DNA of 64,000 nucleotides, taken from contig PALG01000026.1 in NCBI GenBank assembly GCA_002707025.1, positions 164,422-228,421 on the forward strand, read 5' to 3'. This stretch comes from Flavobacteriaceae bacterium. GTDB lineage: Bacteria; Bacteroidota; Bacteroidia; Flavobacteriales; Flavobacteriaceae. Position 1 is the first letter of the stretch. Each line of letters begins with the position of its first letter. Below are positions 52,657 to 61,200 of the stretch, piece after piece. The notes under the pieces are model-generated. The model saw only the letters and a program-made list of their open reading frames with translations. It had not been told where the DNA came from and made no database searches. The translations under genes and the position numbers were made by a program.

Positions 52657-53790
52657 ATGAGTCATAAAATAAGATGGGGCGTGCTTGGCGGTGGCGGTGA
52701 TTCCTTGATTGGAGTCCTGCACCGGGTAGCAGCCAGTATGTTTGATGCGTACCAACTCACTGGAGCAGTATTTAATCCGGATTTTGAAGTGAATGTCGCC
52801 TTTGCCGAAGAAATAGGGATTCCTACCAATCGTATTTATAAAGATTTTGATACGATGGTGGAAGAAGAGTCCAAACTTCCCGAAAGTGAACGCATTCAAG
52901 TGTTTTCGGTATTGACTCCCAACTTTCTTCACTTTCCGATGGCCAAAAAGTTAATGGAGCACGGGTTTCACGTCATTTGTGAAAAACCTATGACCATGAC
53001 CTATGCGGAAGCTTTGGAACTGGAAGCCATTCAGAAAAAAAACAACACCATTTTTGCCCTTACGCATACCTATACGGGATATCCTATGGTACGCCAAATG
53101 AAGAAAATGATTGCCAATGGCGAACTTGGGGAAATCCAAAAGGTAGACGTGCAGTATTATCAAGGATGGATCAATCCTATCATTCATGATAAGGAAAAGC
53201 GCAGTACCACTTGGCGCTTGGACCCTTCAAAATCTGGGATTAGCTGCTGTATGGGCGATATTGGCGTTCATGCCTATCAAATGTTGGAATATGTTACCGG
53301 AATGGACGTAGAAAGTATTTTGGCAGACCTCAACCATTTATACGATGACAACCAAATGGATATCGATGGAACGGTATTGCTTCGTTTAGGGAAATATACC
53401 AAAGGCGTGCTTCGGGCCAGTCAGATTGCTACTGCTGAAGAAAACAACTTCACCGTTGCCGTGTACGGTAAAAAAGGAAGCTTAAAATGGGAACAGGAAA
53501 ATCCGAATTACCTATACCATTTGGAAGATGGACAACCCATCAAAACCCTAAAACCCGGAAATGCCTACAACAGTGATCTTTCCTTGGACGGAACCAAACT
53601 ACCTCCGGGACACCCGGAAGGTATTTTCGATGCCATGGGAAATATTTACAAAGGAGTTGCCAAAGCCGTTCGTAATCAGTCGTACGACAAAGCCGAGTTC
53701 CCTTCTATGCGGGATGGCGTACGCGGCATGAATTTTATTGAAACAAGCGTTGCTTCCCATAAAGAGGGGAATGTTTGGAAAAACCTATAA
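52657..53790 (+). CDS. Gfo/Idh/MocA-family oxidoreductase
   Basis: The 377-residue cytoplasmic enzyme has a Rossmann N-terminus (IRWGVLGGGGDSLIGVLHRVAA), the CEKPMTMTYAEA motif with the conserved Lys, and the catalytic GDIGVHAYQMLEYVTG. It should use NAD(P) to oxidise or reduce a sugar; in this operon, reduction of an imported 3-keto-sugar or oxidation at C3 is plausible. It lies 5 bases after the transporter gene and 12 bases before the TIM-barrel gene. Confidence 0.92.
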   Translation: MSHKIRWGVLGGGGDSLIGVLHRVAASMFDAYQLTGAVFNPDFEVNVAFAEEIGIPTNRIYKDFDTMVEEESKLPESERIQVFSVLTPNFLHFPMAKKLMEHGFHVICEKPMTMTYAEALELEAIQKKNNTIFALTHTYTGYPMVRQMKKMIANGELGEIQKVDVQYYQGWINPIIHDKEKRSTTWRLDPSKSGISCCMGDIGVHAYQMLEYVTGMDVESILADLNHLYDDNQMDIDGTVLLRLGKYTKGVLRASQIATAEENNFTVAVYGKKGSLKWEQENPNYLYHLEDGQPIKTLKPGNAYNSDLSLDGTKLPPGHPEGIFDAMGNIYKGVAKAVRNQSYDKAEFPSMRDGVRGMNFIETSVASHKEGNVWKNL

Positions 53791-53802
53791 AAGATTTCAA
53801 AA

Positions 53803-54855
53803 ATGAAAACCATTAAAGGACCTGCGGTATTCTTAGCCCAATTTATGGACGACAAAGCACCTTTCAACTCGTTGGAAGGGATTTGTCAATGGGCGGCCGA
53901 TTTAGGTTATAAAGGCATTCAAATCCCCACTTGGGAAACGCGGTTGATCGACCTTGAAAAAGCGGGTGAAAGCAAAACCTATTGTGACGAGTTAAAAGGT
54001 AAAATCAATAGCTACGGACTCGAAATTACCGAGCTTTCCACACACCTGCAAGGACAATTGGTAGCCGTGCACCCTGCTTACGATTTAATGTTCGACAACT
54101 TTGCCCCAGACGATTGCAAAAACAATCCGAAAAAACGTACCGAATGGGCACGAAGGCAATTGTTAAGTGCCGCAAAAGCCAGTAATCATTTAGGACTCAA
54201 CGTACACGCTACCTTCAGCGGCGCGTTGCTTTGGCATACCTTTCACCCATGGCCACAACGGCCCGACGGGCTCGTAGAAATGGGATTTGAAGAATTGGCA
54301 AAACGTTGGTTGCCATTATTGAATGCTTTTGAAGAAAATGGAGTGGATGTATGCTACGAAGTGCATCCCGGAGAAGACATTCACGACGGGGTGACTTTCG
54401 AGCGATTTTTGGAAGCTACCGGAAATCACAAAGCGGTAAATATCCTCTACGACCCTAGTCATTTTGTATTACAGCAGTTAGACTACATTCAGTATATTGA
54501 TCATTATCACGAATTCATTAAATCCTTCCACGTGAAGGATTCAGAATTTCTTCCCGATGGAAAAAGAGGTGCTTTTGGAGGCTATTCCGATTGGCGTGAC
54601 CGTGCGGGAAGATACCGTTCCCCAGGCGACGGACAAGTGGACTTTAAAACTATTTTCAGTAAACTTACGGAATATGGCTGCGATGTTTGGGCCGTAATGG
54701 AATGGGAGTGCGTTATTAAAAGTCCAGAACAAGGGGCTCGCGAAGGCGCACCTTTTATTCAGAAGCATATTATTGAAGCTACCCAAAAGCGTTTTGACGA
54801 TTTTGCCGGAGCCGAAATAGATAAAGAAAGACTCAGAAAAATTTTAGGATTATAA
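53803..54855 (+). CDS. Cytoplasmic TIM-barrel sugar isomerase/epimerase
   Basis: The 350-residue protein has no signal peptide and is an AP-endonuclease-2-type TIM barrel with LGYKGIQIPTWE, GLNVHATFSGALLWH, GVDVCYEVHPGEDIHDG (Glu, His), NILYDPSHFVLQQLDYI (Asp, His), SFHVKDSEF (His) and VWAVMEWEC (Glu). Related proteins are routinely paired with Gfo/Idh enzymes in sugar-catabolic operons. It probably works on the same 3-keto-sugar in the cytoplasm, making it the third isomerase-type protein in the island. Confidence 0.9.
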   Translation: MKTIKGPAVFLAQFMDDKAPFNSLEGICQWAADLGYKGIQIPTWETRLIDLEKAGESKTYCDELKGKINSYGLEITELSTHLQGQLVAVHPAYDLMFDNFAPDDCKNNPKKRTEWARRQLLSAAKASNHLGLNVHATFSGALLWHTFHPWPQRPDGLVEMGFEELAKRWLPLLNAFEENGVDVCYEVHPGEDIHDGVTFERFLEATGNHKAVNILYDPSHFVLQQLDYIQYIDHYHEFIKSFHVKDSEFLPDGKRGAFGGYSDWRDRAGRYRSPGDGQVDFKTIFSKLTEYGCDVWAVMEWECVIKSPEQGAREGAPFIQKHIIEATQKRFDDFAGAEIDKERLRKILGL

Positions 54856-54864
54856 CTTACCATT

Positions 54865-55674
54865 ATGAAAAAAATCACCTTACTAATAGCTTGTTTAGGC
54901 CTTATGATTTCTTGTAATGAAGCCTCCAAAAAGGAAACCGAAGAAACGCCTTCAGAAACGATACAGGAAACAGAAGCTATTACTGAAAAAGAGCCTACCA
55001 AACCCGAGGAAACCGAAATTTGGGAACCGATTCCCGATAAAGTAAATCCCTCTGCTCAAAATGGAGCGCCTAGTGATGCCCTTGTATTGTTTGATGGGTC
55101 TGGATTCGATCAATGGATTTCTTCAGTAGATTCTACGGAAGTAAAATGGAACTTGAATGATGACGGTAGTATGACCGTAAAGGACAAAACGGGAGACATT
55201 CAGACCAAAAAGAATTTTGGAAGTGTGCAATTGCACCTAGAATGGCGAAGCAATCCCGATAATAAAGCCACCAATCAAAATAGAAGTAACAGTGGCGTTT
55301 TCTTTCAGAATCGCTATGAAGTACAAATTTTGGACAATAACGACAATCCAACCTACGTCAACGGAATGGTAGGTTCCATTTATAAGCAAGCCATTCCTTT
55401 GGTAAATCCTGCCAAACCGACGGGCGAATGGAACGCCTATGACATTATTTTTCATGCGCCTGAATTCGACTCGGAAGGCAACAAAACGAAAGCAGCGACG
55501 CTAACCGTTTTATTGAACGGTGTTTTGGTCCAAGACCATTTTGAGTTGGAAGGAACTACCGAATATATTGGCTGGCCAAAAAACGAAGCACACGGTCCTG
55601 CACCTATCAAGTTACAAGACCATCAGGACATGAGTGGGGTAAGTTATCGAAACATTTGGGTACGGGAATTATAA
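54865..55674 (+). CDS. DUF1080 (3-keto-disaccharide hydrolase family) lipoprotein 1
   Basis: The 269-residue lipoprotein (MISC, Cys17) has a Glu/Thr-rich linker (about 20-60) and a beta-jelly-roll DUF1080 domain (about 70-269): LVLFDGSGFDQWIS, VQLHLEWRSNP, SNSGVFFQNRYEVQILDN, PTGEWNAYDIIFHAP and GPAPIKLQDH. Family members (PF06439) hydrolyse glycosides that have been oxidised at C3. It is lipid-anchored and so should meet the product of the exported GMC dehydrogenase outside the cytoplasm. Ten bases separate it from the TIM-barrel gene. Confidence 0.9.
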   Translation: MKKITLLIACLGLMISCNEASKKETEETPSETIQETEAITEKEPTKPEETEIWEPIPDKVNPSAQNGAPSDALVLFDGSGFDQWISSVDSTEVKWNLNDDGSMTVKDKTGDIQTKKNFGSVQLHLEWRSNPDNKATNQNRSNSGVFFQNRYEVQILDNNDNPTYVNGMVGSIYKQAIPLVNPAKPTGEWNAYDIIFHAPEFDSEGNKTKAATLTVLLNGVLVQDHFELEGTTEYIGWPKNEAHGPAPIKLQDHQDMSGVSYRNIWVREL

Positions 55675-55694
55675 AAGACATAATTTAAAGAGAG

Positions 55695-56450
55695 ATGAAA
55701 AAAATAGGAATGCTAGTCATCGCACTGATGGCTTTTACAGCTTGTAAAGAGAATACCACAAAACAAGAGGAAGTGGCGGAAGCCAACGAAGTAAATTCAG
55801 AAAATATGGATAAGGAAGCAACCCATGATTGGCAAATTCTTTTTGATGGAAGTTCTTTAGATTCCTGGAGGGGATATCTTATGGAGGAAATGCCCTCCGA
55901 ATGGGCTATAGAAGAAGGTGCCATGGCTTTCACGCCGGGTTCTGAAGGTGGCAAAAACATCATTACTAAAGATAAATTTACCAACTTCATCCTTTCCATC
56001 GATTGGAAAATAGCGGAAGGAGGAAATAGCGGTATCTTTTGGGGCGTGTATGAAGACCCTAAATTTCCAGAAGCCTATCAAACCGGTCCAGAAATTCAGG
56101 TGCTCGACGATGCCAAGCACCCCGATTCGTTTGTGGGCGAAGGGACCCATAAAGCAGGTGCCTTGTACGACATGATTGCCCCTAGCGATTTAGAAGCGGT
56201 AAACCCCGCAGGGGAATGGAACACTTGTGTCATTGAAGTAAACCACAAAACCAATCAAGGAAAAGTAACCCTCAATGGGACCAAAATTGTCACTTTCCCA
56301 GTAGAAGGCCCAGAATGGGACTCAATGGTAGAAAATTCCAAATTTAAAGGTTGGGAAGGCTTTGGCGCTTACCCTACTGGGCACATTGCCCTTCAGGATC
56401 ATGGTGACAAAGTGTGGTTTCGAAACATTAAAATTAAAAATCTCGATTAA
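55695..56450 (+). CDS. DUF1080 (3-keto-disaccharide hydrolase family) lipoprotein 2
   Basis: The 251-residue lipoprotein (FTAC, Cys17) has a DUF1080 domain from about residue 50: ILFDGSSLDSWRGYL, FILSIDWKIAEGGNSGIFWGVYE, GPEIQVLDDAKHPD, GEWNTCVIEVNHK and TGHIALQDHGDKVWFRNIKIK. It is clearly different from the neighbouring copy (shorter linker, an extra loop after the Trp-Arg segment), so the pair may act on different linkages rather than being a recent duplication. The SdpI gene follows after 3 bases. Confidence 0.9.
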   Translation: MKKIGMLVIALMAFTACKENTTKQEEVAEANEVNSENMDKEATHDWQILFDGSSLDSWRGYLMEEMPSEWAIEEGAMAFTPGSEGGKNIITKDKFTNFILSIDWKIAEGGNSGIFWGVYEDPKFPEAYQTGPEIQVLDDAKHPDSFVGEGTHKAGALYDMIAPSDLEAVNPAGEWNTCVIEVNHKTNQGKVTLNGTKIVTFPVEGPEWDSMVENSKFKGWEGFGAYPTGHIALQDHGDKVWFRNIKIKNLD

Positions 56451-56453
56451 TCC

Positions 56454-56810
56454 ATGAGTGAGGAGCAGCAACTATATGGCTCCTTAGGCTATTGCGCTTT
56501 TATGCTGCTATTGGCCTATCTATACAAATGGAACCTTCCGAAGAAAATTAATTGGTTGTATGGCTATAGAACCCGAAGGTCCATGGCCAACGAAACTATC
56601 TGGAAAGCAGCAAATCAACATTCTAGCTCCTTCATGGTGAAACTCTGTTGGTATAGTTTTATCATTCCAATAGTTTGCTATTTCGTTTTTCCAACGTATA
56701 ATTTTATGATTACCCTAGGAGGGAACACCCTATTGGTTACCAGTACACTTTGGTTTACGGAAAAATACCTCGATAAGGATTTTGATAAGAACGGAAATCC
56801 TAAAAACTAG
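56454..56810 (+). CDS. SdpI-family small membrane protein
   Basis: The 118-residue protein has three hydrophobic segments and the SdpI-type motif KKINWLYGYRTRRSMANETIWKAANQHS (about 28-58). SdpI of Bacillus gives immunity to a toxin, but most members are uncharacterised. It begins 3 bases after DUF1080 lipoprotein 2, so it could be read through from the sugar operon, although no functional tie is evident. Confidence 0.85.
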   Translation: MSEEQQLYGSLGYCAFMLLLAYLYKWNLPKKINWLYGYRTRRSMANETIWKAANQHSSSFMVKLCWYSFIIPIVCYFVFPTYNFMITLGGNTLLVTSTLWFTEKYLDKDFDKNGNPKN

Positions 56811-56851
56811 TAATTGCCCTAGGTTTCAAGCAAGTGTATTTCTTAAAATTG

Positions 56852-56859
56852 TACCTTTG
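56852..56859 (+). promoter_or_regulatory. Candidate -7 element TACCTTTG before yicC
   Basis: It matches TAnnTTTG and ends 18 bases before the yicC ATG. No -33 TTG at the usual spacing. Confidence 0.5.
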
Positions 56860-56877
56860 TCATCCTAAAACAGCTAT

Positions 56878-57735
56878 ATGATTCAGTCGATGACCGGTTA
56901 TGGCAAATGCATCCTGCAGTTGCCTTCCAAAAAAATCACTATTGAGATTAAATCCCTGAACAGTAAAAATCTGGATATCAACACGCGTATCCCTTCTTTT
57001 TACCGGGAAAAAGAACTTTCACTTCGCGATAGGATTGCCAAATCTTTGGTGCGCGGAAAAGTAGATTTTAATCTGTATGTGGAAATCTCAGGGGAAGAAA
57101 CTTCCGCTACCATTAATGAAGAAGTGGTGAAGGCTTACATTGCCCAACTCAGAAACATTGTAGCCGGAGACGAAACGGAGCTATTGAAAATGGCGGTTCG
57201 TATGCCAGATGCATTGAAAACCGAAAGGGATGAGATTGATGATGAAGAATTTCAACAAATTATAGCCGCTGTGGAAGACGCTTTAAAGGAAATCAACCAG
57301 TATCGCAGTGATGAAGGAAAAACGCTTGAAAACGATTTTAAGATGCGCATTGAAAGCATTTCAGAATTATTGAAAAAAGTGGTAAAGATAGACCCCGAAC
57401 GGGTGGAACATGTTCGGGAACGTTTGCAAAAAGCGGTAGCCGACCTTAAGGAAGAAGTAGATCAAAATCGCTTTGAACAAGAACTGATTTACTATTTGGA
57501 AAAATACGACATCACCGAAGAGAAAGTTCGGCTTCAGAATCATTTGGATTATTTCTCGAAGACGTTAGCTTCTTCAGATTCCAATGGAAAAAAACTAGGA
57601 TTCATTTCACAGGAAATTGGTCGTGAAATCAATACCATTGGAAGTAAAGCGAATTACGCTCCTATGCAGCAAATCGTGGTGCAAATGAAGGATGAATTGG
57701 AGAAAATAAAAGAACAAGCCTTAAACGTATTGTAA
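56878..57735 (+). CDS. YicC-family endoribonuclease
   Basis: The 285-residue protein starts MIQSMTGYGK and ends with the GREINTIGSKANYAPMQQIVVQMKDELEKIKEQALNVL segment that defines the family. YicC proteins are RNases linked to sRNA decay in E. coli. The YicC-Gmk order is widely conserved. It overlaps gmk by one base (TAATG). Confidence 0.95.
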   Translation: MIQSMTGYGKCILQLPSKKITIEIKSLNSKNLDINTRIPSFYREKELSLRDRIAKSLVRGKVDFNLYVEISGEETSATINEEVVKAYIAQLRNIVAGDETELLKMAVRMPDALKTERDEIDDEEFQQIIAAVEDALKEINQYRSDEGKTLENDFKMRIESISELLKKVVKIDPERVEHVRERLQKAVADLKEEVDQNRFEQELIYYLEKYDITEEKVRLQNHLDYFSKTLASSDSNGKKLGFISQEIGREINTIGSKANYAPMQQIVVQMKDELEKIKEQALNVL

Positions 57736-58331
57736 TGAACCAAGGAGGTAAACTCATTGTTTTCTCGGCCCCTTCCGGAAGCGGAAAAACCACTATAGTG
57801 AGACATCTTTTAAATGAGAAGGATTTGAATTTAGAATTCTCCATTTCGGCTACTTCCCGAGAGCCCAGAGGCGCTGAGAAAGATGGAGTGGATTATTATT
57901 TTATAAGTACGGAAGATTTCAAGAAACACATTAAAAACGAGGATTTCTTGGAATGGGAAGAAGTGTATCGGGACAATTTCTACGGAACGTTAAAAAAAGA
58001 AGTGGAACGCATCTGGGCCGAAGGTAAAAATGTAATCTTCGACATTGATGTAGTGGGCGGTCTTAGAATCAAAAAGAAATTTCCAGATAAAACCTTGGCC
58101 GTTTTTGTAAAACCCCCAAGTGTGGACGAATTGAAGATTCGCTTAAAAAAGCGACAAACGGAAACCGAGGAACGAATCAATATGCGCATTGCAAAAGCTT
58201 CCATTGAAATGGCAACTGCTCCGCAATTTGATCATATCATCGTGAACGATCGATTGGATAATGCGCTAAAAGAAGCTGAGGATTTAGTGAGACAACACAT
58301 TTCCAAACCCCCTACTTCAGAAGAGGAATAA
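57735..58331 (+). CDS. gmk: Guanylate kinase
   Basis: Gmk phosphorylates GMP to GDP. The 198-residue protein has the P-loop SAPSGSGKTT (residues 11-20), the GMP-binding segments SATSREPRGAEKDGVDYYF and FLEWEEVYRDNFYGT, and the lid RLKKRQTETEERI. It is coupled to yicC and nadD (0-base gap). Confidence 0.97.
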   Translation: MNQGGKLIVFSAPSGSGKTTIVRHLLNEKDLNLEFSISATSREPRGAEKDGVDYYFISTEDFKKHIKNEDFLEWEEVYRDNFYGTLKKEVERIWAEGKNVIFDIDVVGGLRIKKKFPDKTLAVFVKPPSVDELKIRLKKRQTETEERINMRIAKASIEMATAPQFDHIIVNDRLDNALKEAEDLVRQHISKPPTSEEE

Positions 58332-58922
58332 ATGATACCTTCAAAAAAAATAGGACTGTATTTCGGCACGTTTAATCCCATTCATGTGGGACACCTTACT
58401 ATTGCCAACCACATGGTAGAGTTCAGCGATCTGGATGAAGTTTGGTTGGTCGTCACTCCACATAACCCGCACAAAAAGAAAAAGACCTTACTGGATGACA
58501 TCCATCGCTTAGCGATGGTGCAGATTGCGGTGGAAGAGTATCCCAAATTAAAGGCCAGCAATATAGAATTTGACCTTCCGCAACCCAATTATACCGTAAA
58601 CACATTAGCATATTTAGAGGAAAAATATCCTGAAGCACAATTCTCGTTAATTATGGGGGAAGACAATTTGAAAAGCCTTCATAAATGGAAAAATTATGAG
58701 GTGATTGTAAATCGTTATGACCTCTATGTATATCCTAGAATTTCTGAAGGAAATGTAGAAAATGAATTTCTAGCTCATGGAAATATCCACCGAGTGGCCG
58801 CTCCCATCATGGAAATATCCTCGACATTCATAAGAAAAGCCATTAAAGATAGAAAGAATATCCGGCCGATGCTTCCTCAAAATGTTTGGGAATATTTGGA
58901 CGAAATGAATTTTTACCGCTAA
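58332..58922 (+). CDS. nadD: Nicotinate-nucleotide adenylyltransferase
   Basis: NadD converts nicotinate mononucleotide and ATP to deamido-NAD. The 196-residue protein has the family P-loop GLYFGTFNPIHVGHLTIA, TPHNPHKKKK, FSLIMGEDNLKSLHKWKNYE and the terminal ISSTFIRKAIKD. It starts directly after the gmk stop. A hairpin follows and separates it from a convergent lipoprotein gene. Confidence 0.97.
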   Translation: MIPSKKIGLYFGTFNPIHVGHLTIANHMVEFSDLDEVWLVVTPHNPHKKKKTLLDDIHRLAMVQIAVEEYPKLKASNIEFDLPQPNYTVNTLAYLEEKYPEAQFSLIMGEDNLKSLHKWKNYEVIVNRYDLYVYPRISEGNVENEFLAHGNIHRVAAPIMEISSTFIRKAIKDRKNIRPMLPQNVWEYLDEMNFYR

Positions 58923-58930
58923 ACCACACT

Positions 58931-58975
58931 CCAAAAAGAAACCGCCCAGCTCGAAGTATTGGAGCTAGGCGGGTT
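58931..58975 (-). terminator. Terminator hairpin for the leftward lipoprotein gene
   Basis: CCGCC-c-AGCTC pairs with GAGCT-a-GGCGG (one mismatch). Reading leftward it is followed by a T-rich stretch (TTTCTTTTTGG); reading rightward there is no T run, so it is a terminator mainly for the minus-strand gene at 59008. Confidence 0.65.
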
Positions 58976-59007
58976 CAACTAAATAACCAACCAAAAGTCT
59001 TTATCTC

Positions 59008-59928
59008 TTAAAAGTTGCTAATCTTCTTAGTTTGCTTTGCTATTTCAGCATTGGAAATTCGCAACTTTCCTGTTTCACTATTTTTTAAGGGGATGAACCC
59101 TTTTCCAACAAATCGGTATAACGTACCCGATGGATTGTGGAACAACTCTATTGTTGTGTCATTAATAACGGTCAATTCAAAATATTCATTGCCCATAAAG
59201 TCATAATCTAATGTTAAATATTTTAGATACCTATTGCTAGGCACATCATCAACATTGTAAATTCCCGTGTAGTCCCAGTAAATATATGGTATGGAGGTTC
59301 CATTAACATCTTCAGAACTTTGGAAGTTTCCATCTCCTCCCCCTGGCAGGAACTGTAAAAAAGTCTCGTAGTCAAATGGGTTTGGCTCCCCATAAGGACT
59401 CGTATACGATTTTTCCCAAGCTTGGTATTCCTGTAGGAAATAATGAATGTTATCATAAAACAATCGGTCGTAATCAAAATTGCTTCGCTGGTACCCTTCC
59501 AAAACATACCGGAGGTTTAAATTGGGGTGATACAATTCAAGAGTATGATTGTTTAACTGAGTCACTTTAAATCGGTGGAAACCGTCAATATCATGCGTTA
59601 CTTCCAACGTGTTTGAAAAGGTATCGTAGTACCCAATATCGGTTCCGAAGCCATATCCTTGATCACCAATCCCCACCAAATTGTTATTGGCAAACAAGGT
59701 CCCATTATTGAAAGACAGCGTAAAGGCCATTTGCATAAAAGGAATCTGCCCGTTCGCATTTGATTGGTGGATATCCACATACCAAAGTTCATGCGAATTC
59801 AGTATTTGCGATAAGGTTAATGCCGGAACAGGGTCGTTGATAGGTTCTTCTACGATCACTTCCGTATAGCAAGAAGTGAATAAGGTGATTAGTAGTGTAA
59901 ATCCGAGTAATAGTTTCAGTGCTTTCAT
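59008..59928 (-). CDS. Uncharacterised flavobacterial lipoprotein next to nadD
   Basis: The 306-residue product has a lipoprotein signal (MKALKLLLGFTLLITLFTSC) and two similar beta-rich parts: a first with HELWYVDIHQSNANGQIPFMQMAFTLSFNNGTLFANNNLVGIGDQGYGF and a second with YWDYTGIYNVDDVPSNRYLKYLTLDYDFMGNEYFELTVINDTTIELFHNPSGTLYRF. These look like two lipocalin-like or beta-barrel domains joined by an aromatic-rich helical linker. There is no nucleotidyltransferase motif, although I recall homologues being labelled nicotinic acid mononucleotide adenyltransferase in databases, evidently from the neighbouring nadD. ATG 59928 is preferred to 59937, which would add three polar residues. Confidence 0.8.
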   Translation of the reverse strand: MKALKLLLGFTLLITLFTSCYTEVIVEEPINDPVPALTLSQILNSHELWYVDIHQSNANGQIPFMQMAFTLSFNNGTLFANNNLVGIGDQGYGFGTDIGYYDTFSNTLEVTHDIDGFHRFKVTQLNNHTLELYHPNLNLRYVLEGYQRSNFDYDRLFYDNIHYFLQEYQAWEKSYTSPYGEPNPFDYETFLQFLPGGGDGNFQSSEDVNGTSIPYIYWDYTGIYNVDDVPSNRYLKYLTLDYDFMGNEYFELTVINDTTIELFHNPSGTLYRFVGKGFIPLKNSETGKLRISNAEIAKQTKKISNF

Positions 59929-60063
59929 ATCATTCATTTTGAGGATTACACTTTCAGAAAATCTAAAAACGTGCCAAAATTATATATAATTGTATTTCAG
60001 AAACTTAACAATCCCTTAAAAGAATTTAAACTTAGATCTTTAGCACTTCCCTTCCTATTTGTT

Positions 60064-60071
60064 TATTTTTG
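60064..60071 (+). promoter_or_regulatory. Candidate -7 element TATTTTTG before gpsA
   Basis: It matches TAnnTTTG and ends 18 bases before the gpsA ATG, the same distance as in yicC. The rest of the 150-base gap to the divergent lipoprotein gene shows nothing else I can name. Confidence 0.45.
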
Positions 60072-60089
60072 GATTATTGAATACATTCT

Positions 60090-61094
60090 ATGTCGTCAAA
60101 ACCAAAATTTGCTGTTTTCGGAGGTGGAAGTTGGGCCACCGCTATTGTAAAAATGCTTTGTGAAAACCTCGAAGAGGTAGGCTGGTACATGAGAAGCGTC
60201 TATGCCATAGAACACATTAAAAAAGAACAGCACAACCCCAATTATTTAAGTTCGGTTGAATTCGATATACACAAGCTGAAATTAAGTGACGACATCAATG
60301 AAATGGTAACTTATGCAGACTATCTCATTTTTGTGATTCCTTCTGCCTTTGTAGAAACCGAACTTCAGAAACTAACCAACCCTTTAGAAGGAAAAATTAT
60401 TTTTTCGGCTATTAAAGGAATTGTACCTGAAAGCAGTCTCATTGTAGGGGATCATTTTTACACTAATTACAACATTCCTTTCAAAGATATTGGTGTAATC
60501 ACAGGGCCTTGCCATGCCGAAGAAGTTGCTTTGGAACGACTTTCTTACCTTACCATTGCCTGTGCCGATGAAGAGAAAGCAAAAGCCATTGCGAAAGTTC
60601 TCTCTTGCGATTATATTAAGTGCACGACCAGCGACGATATTATTGGTACCGAGTATGCCGCCATGCTCAAGAATATCTATGCCCTAGCTGCGGGTATTGC
60701 CCACGGACTGGGTTACGGGGATAACTTTCAGAGTGTCTTAATGAGTAATGCCATTCGGGAAATGAAGCGCTACGTAAAAAAAGTTCATAAAATGAAGCGG
60801 GATATCAATGGTTCTGCTTATTTAGGTGATTTATTGGTAACTGGCTATTCTACTTTTAGTCGAAACCGAATGTTTGGCAACATGATTGGAAAAGGATATA
60901 CCGTGAAAAGTGCCATGATGGAAATGAGTATGGTTGCCGAAGGGTACTATGCTACCAAAAGTGCTTACGAACTCAACGCAGCCAAAAAGAAGAAGAAAGC
61001 CAAAACACCCATTATCAATGCAGTGTATGACATTCTTTACGAAAACAAAAACCCGAAAAAGGTTTTCAAAAAACTTACCGATAAACTTGATTAG
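60090..61094 (+). CDS. gpsA: Glycerol-3-phosphate dehydrogenase [NAD(P)+]
   Basis: GpsA reduces dihydroxyacetone phosphate to sn-glycerol 3-phosphate for phospholipid synthesis. The 334-residue protein has the NAD-binding FGGGSWATAIVK (residues 10-21), KGIVPESS, the conserved ITGPCHAEEVALERLSYLT, Lys in TEYAAMLKNIYALAAGIAHGLGYGDNFQS and GDLLVTGYSTFSRNRMFG. The loop ends in a Lys-rich AAKKKKKAKTP segment. It is monocistronic. Confidence 0.95.
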   Translation: MSSKPKFAVFGGGSWATAIVKMLCENLEEVGWYMRSVYAIEHIKKEQHNPNYLSSVEFDIHKLKLSDDINEMVTYADYLIFVIPSAFVETELQKLTNPLEGKIIFSAIKGIVPESSLIVGDHFYTNYNIPFKDIGVITGPCHAEEVALERLSYLTIACADEEKAKAIAKVLSCDYIKCTTSDDIIGTEYAAMLKNIYALAAGIAHGLGYGDNFQSVLMSNAIREMKRYVKKVHKMKRDINGSAYLGDLLVTGYSTFSRNRMFGNMIGKGYTVKSAMMEMSMVAEGYYATKSAYELNAAKKKKKAKTPIINAVYDILYENKNPKKVFKKLTDKLD

Positions 61095-61163
61095 CAGCAC
61101 CTACACCCTAAGGTTTTACCTTAATTTAATTTTCCTATAGTTTCAAATTTGAACACGTTCATT

Positions 61164-61200
61164 TATATTTGAAGTGATTAATCGATTTAACTTCAAATAT
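61164..61200. promoter_or_regulatory. Inverted repeat spanning the -7 element and start codon of the lamin-tail gene
   Basis: TATATTTG (61164-61171) matches TAnnTTTG. It lies in the left arm of a perfect 11-bp inverted repeat, ATATTTGAAGT (61165-61175) and ACTTCAAATAT (61190-61200), with a 14-base spacer; the right arm runs into the ATG at 61199. A separate palindrome TTCAAATTTGAA lies at 61142-61153 and shares the TTTGAA/TTCAAA half-site. This could be a two-site operator. Confidence 0.45.

Noticed and set aside
59008..59928. A second nicotinate-nucleotide adenylyltransferase
   Set aside because: There are no HxGH or ISSTxxR motifs; the real nadD is at 58332-58922.
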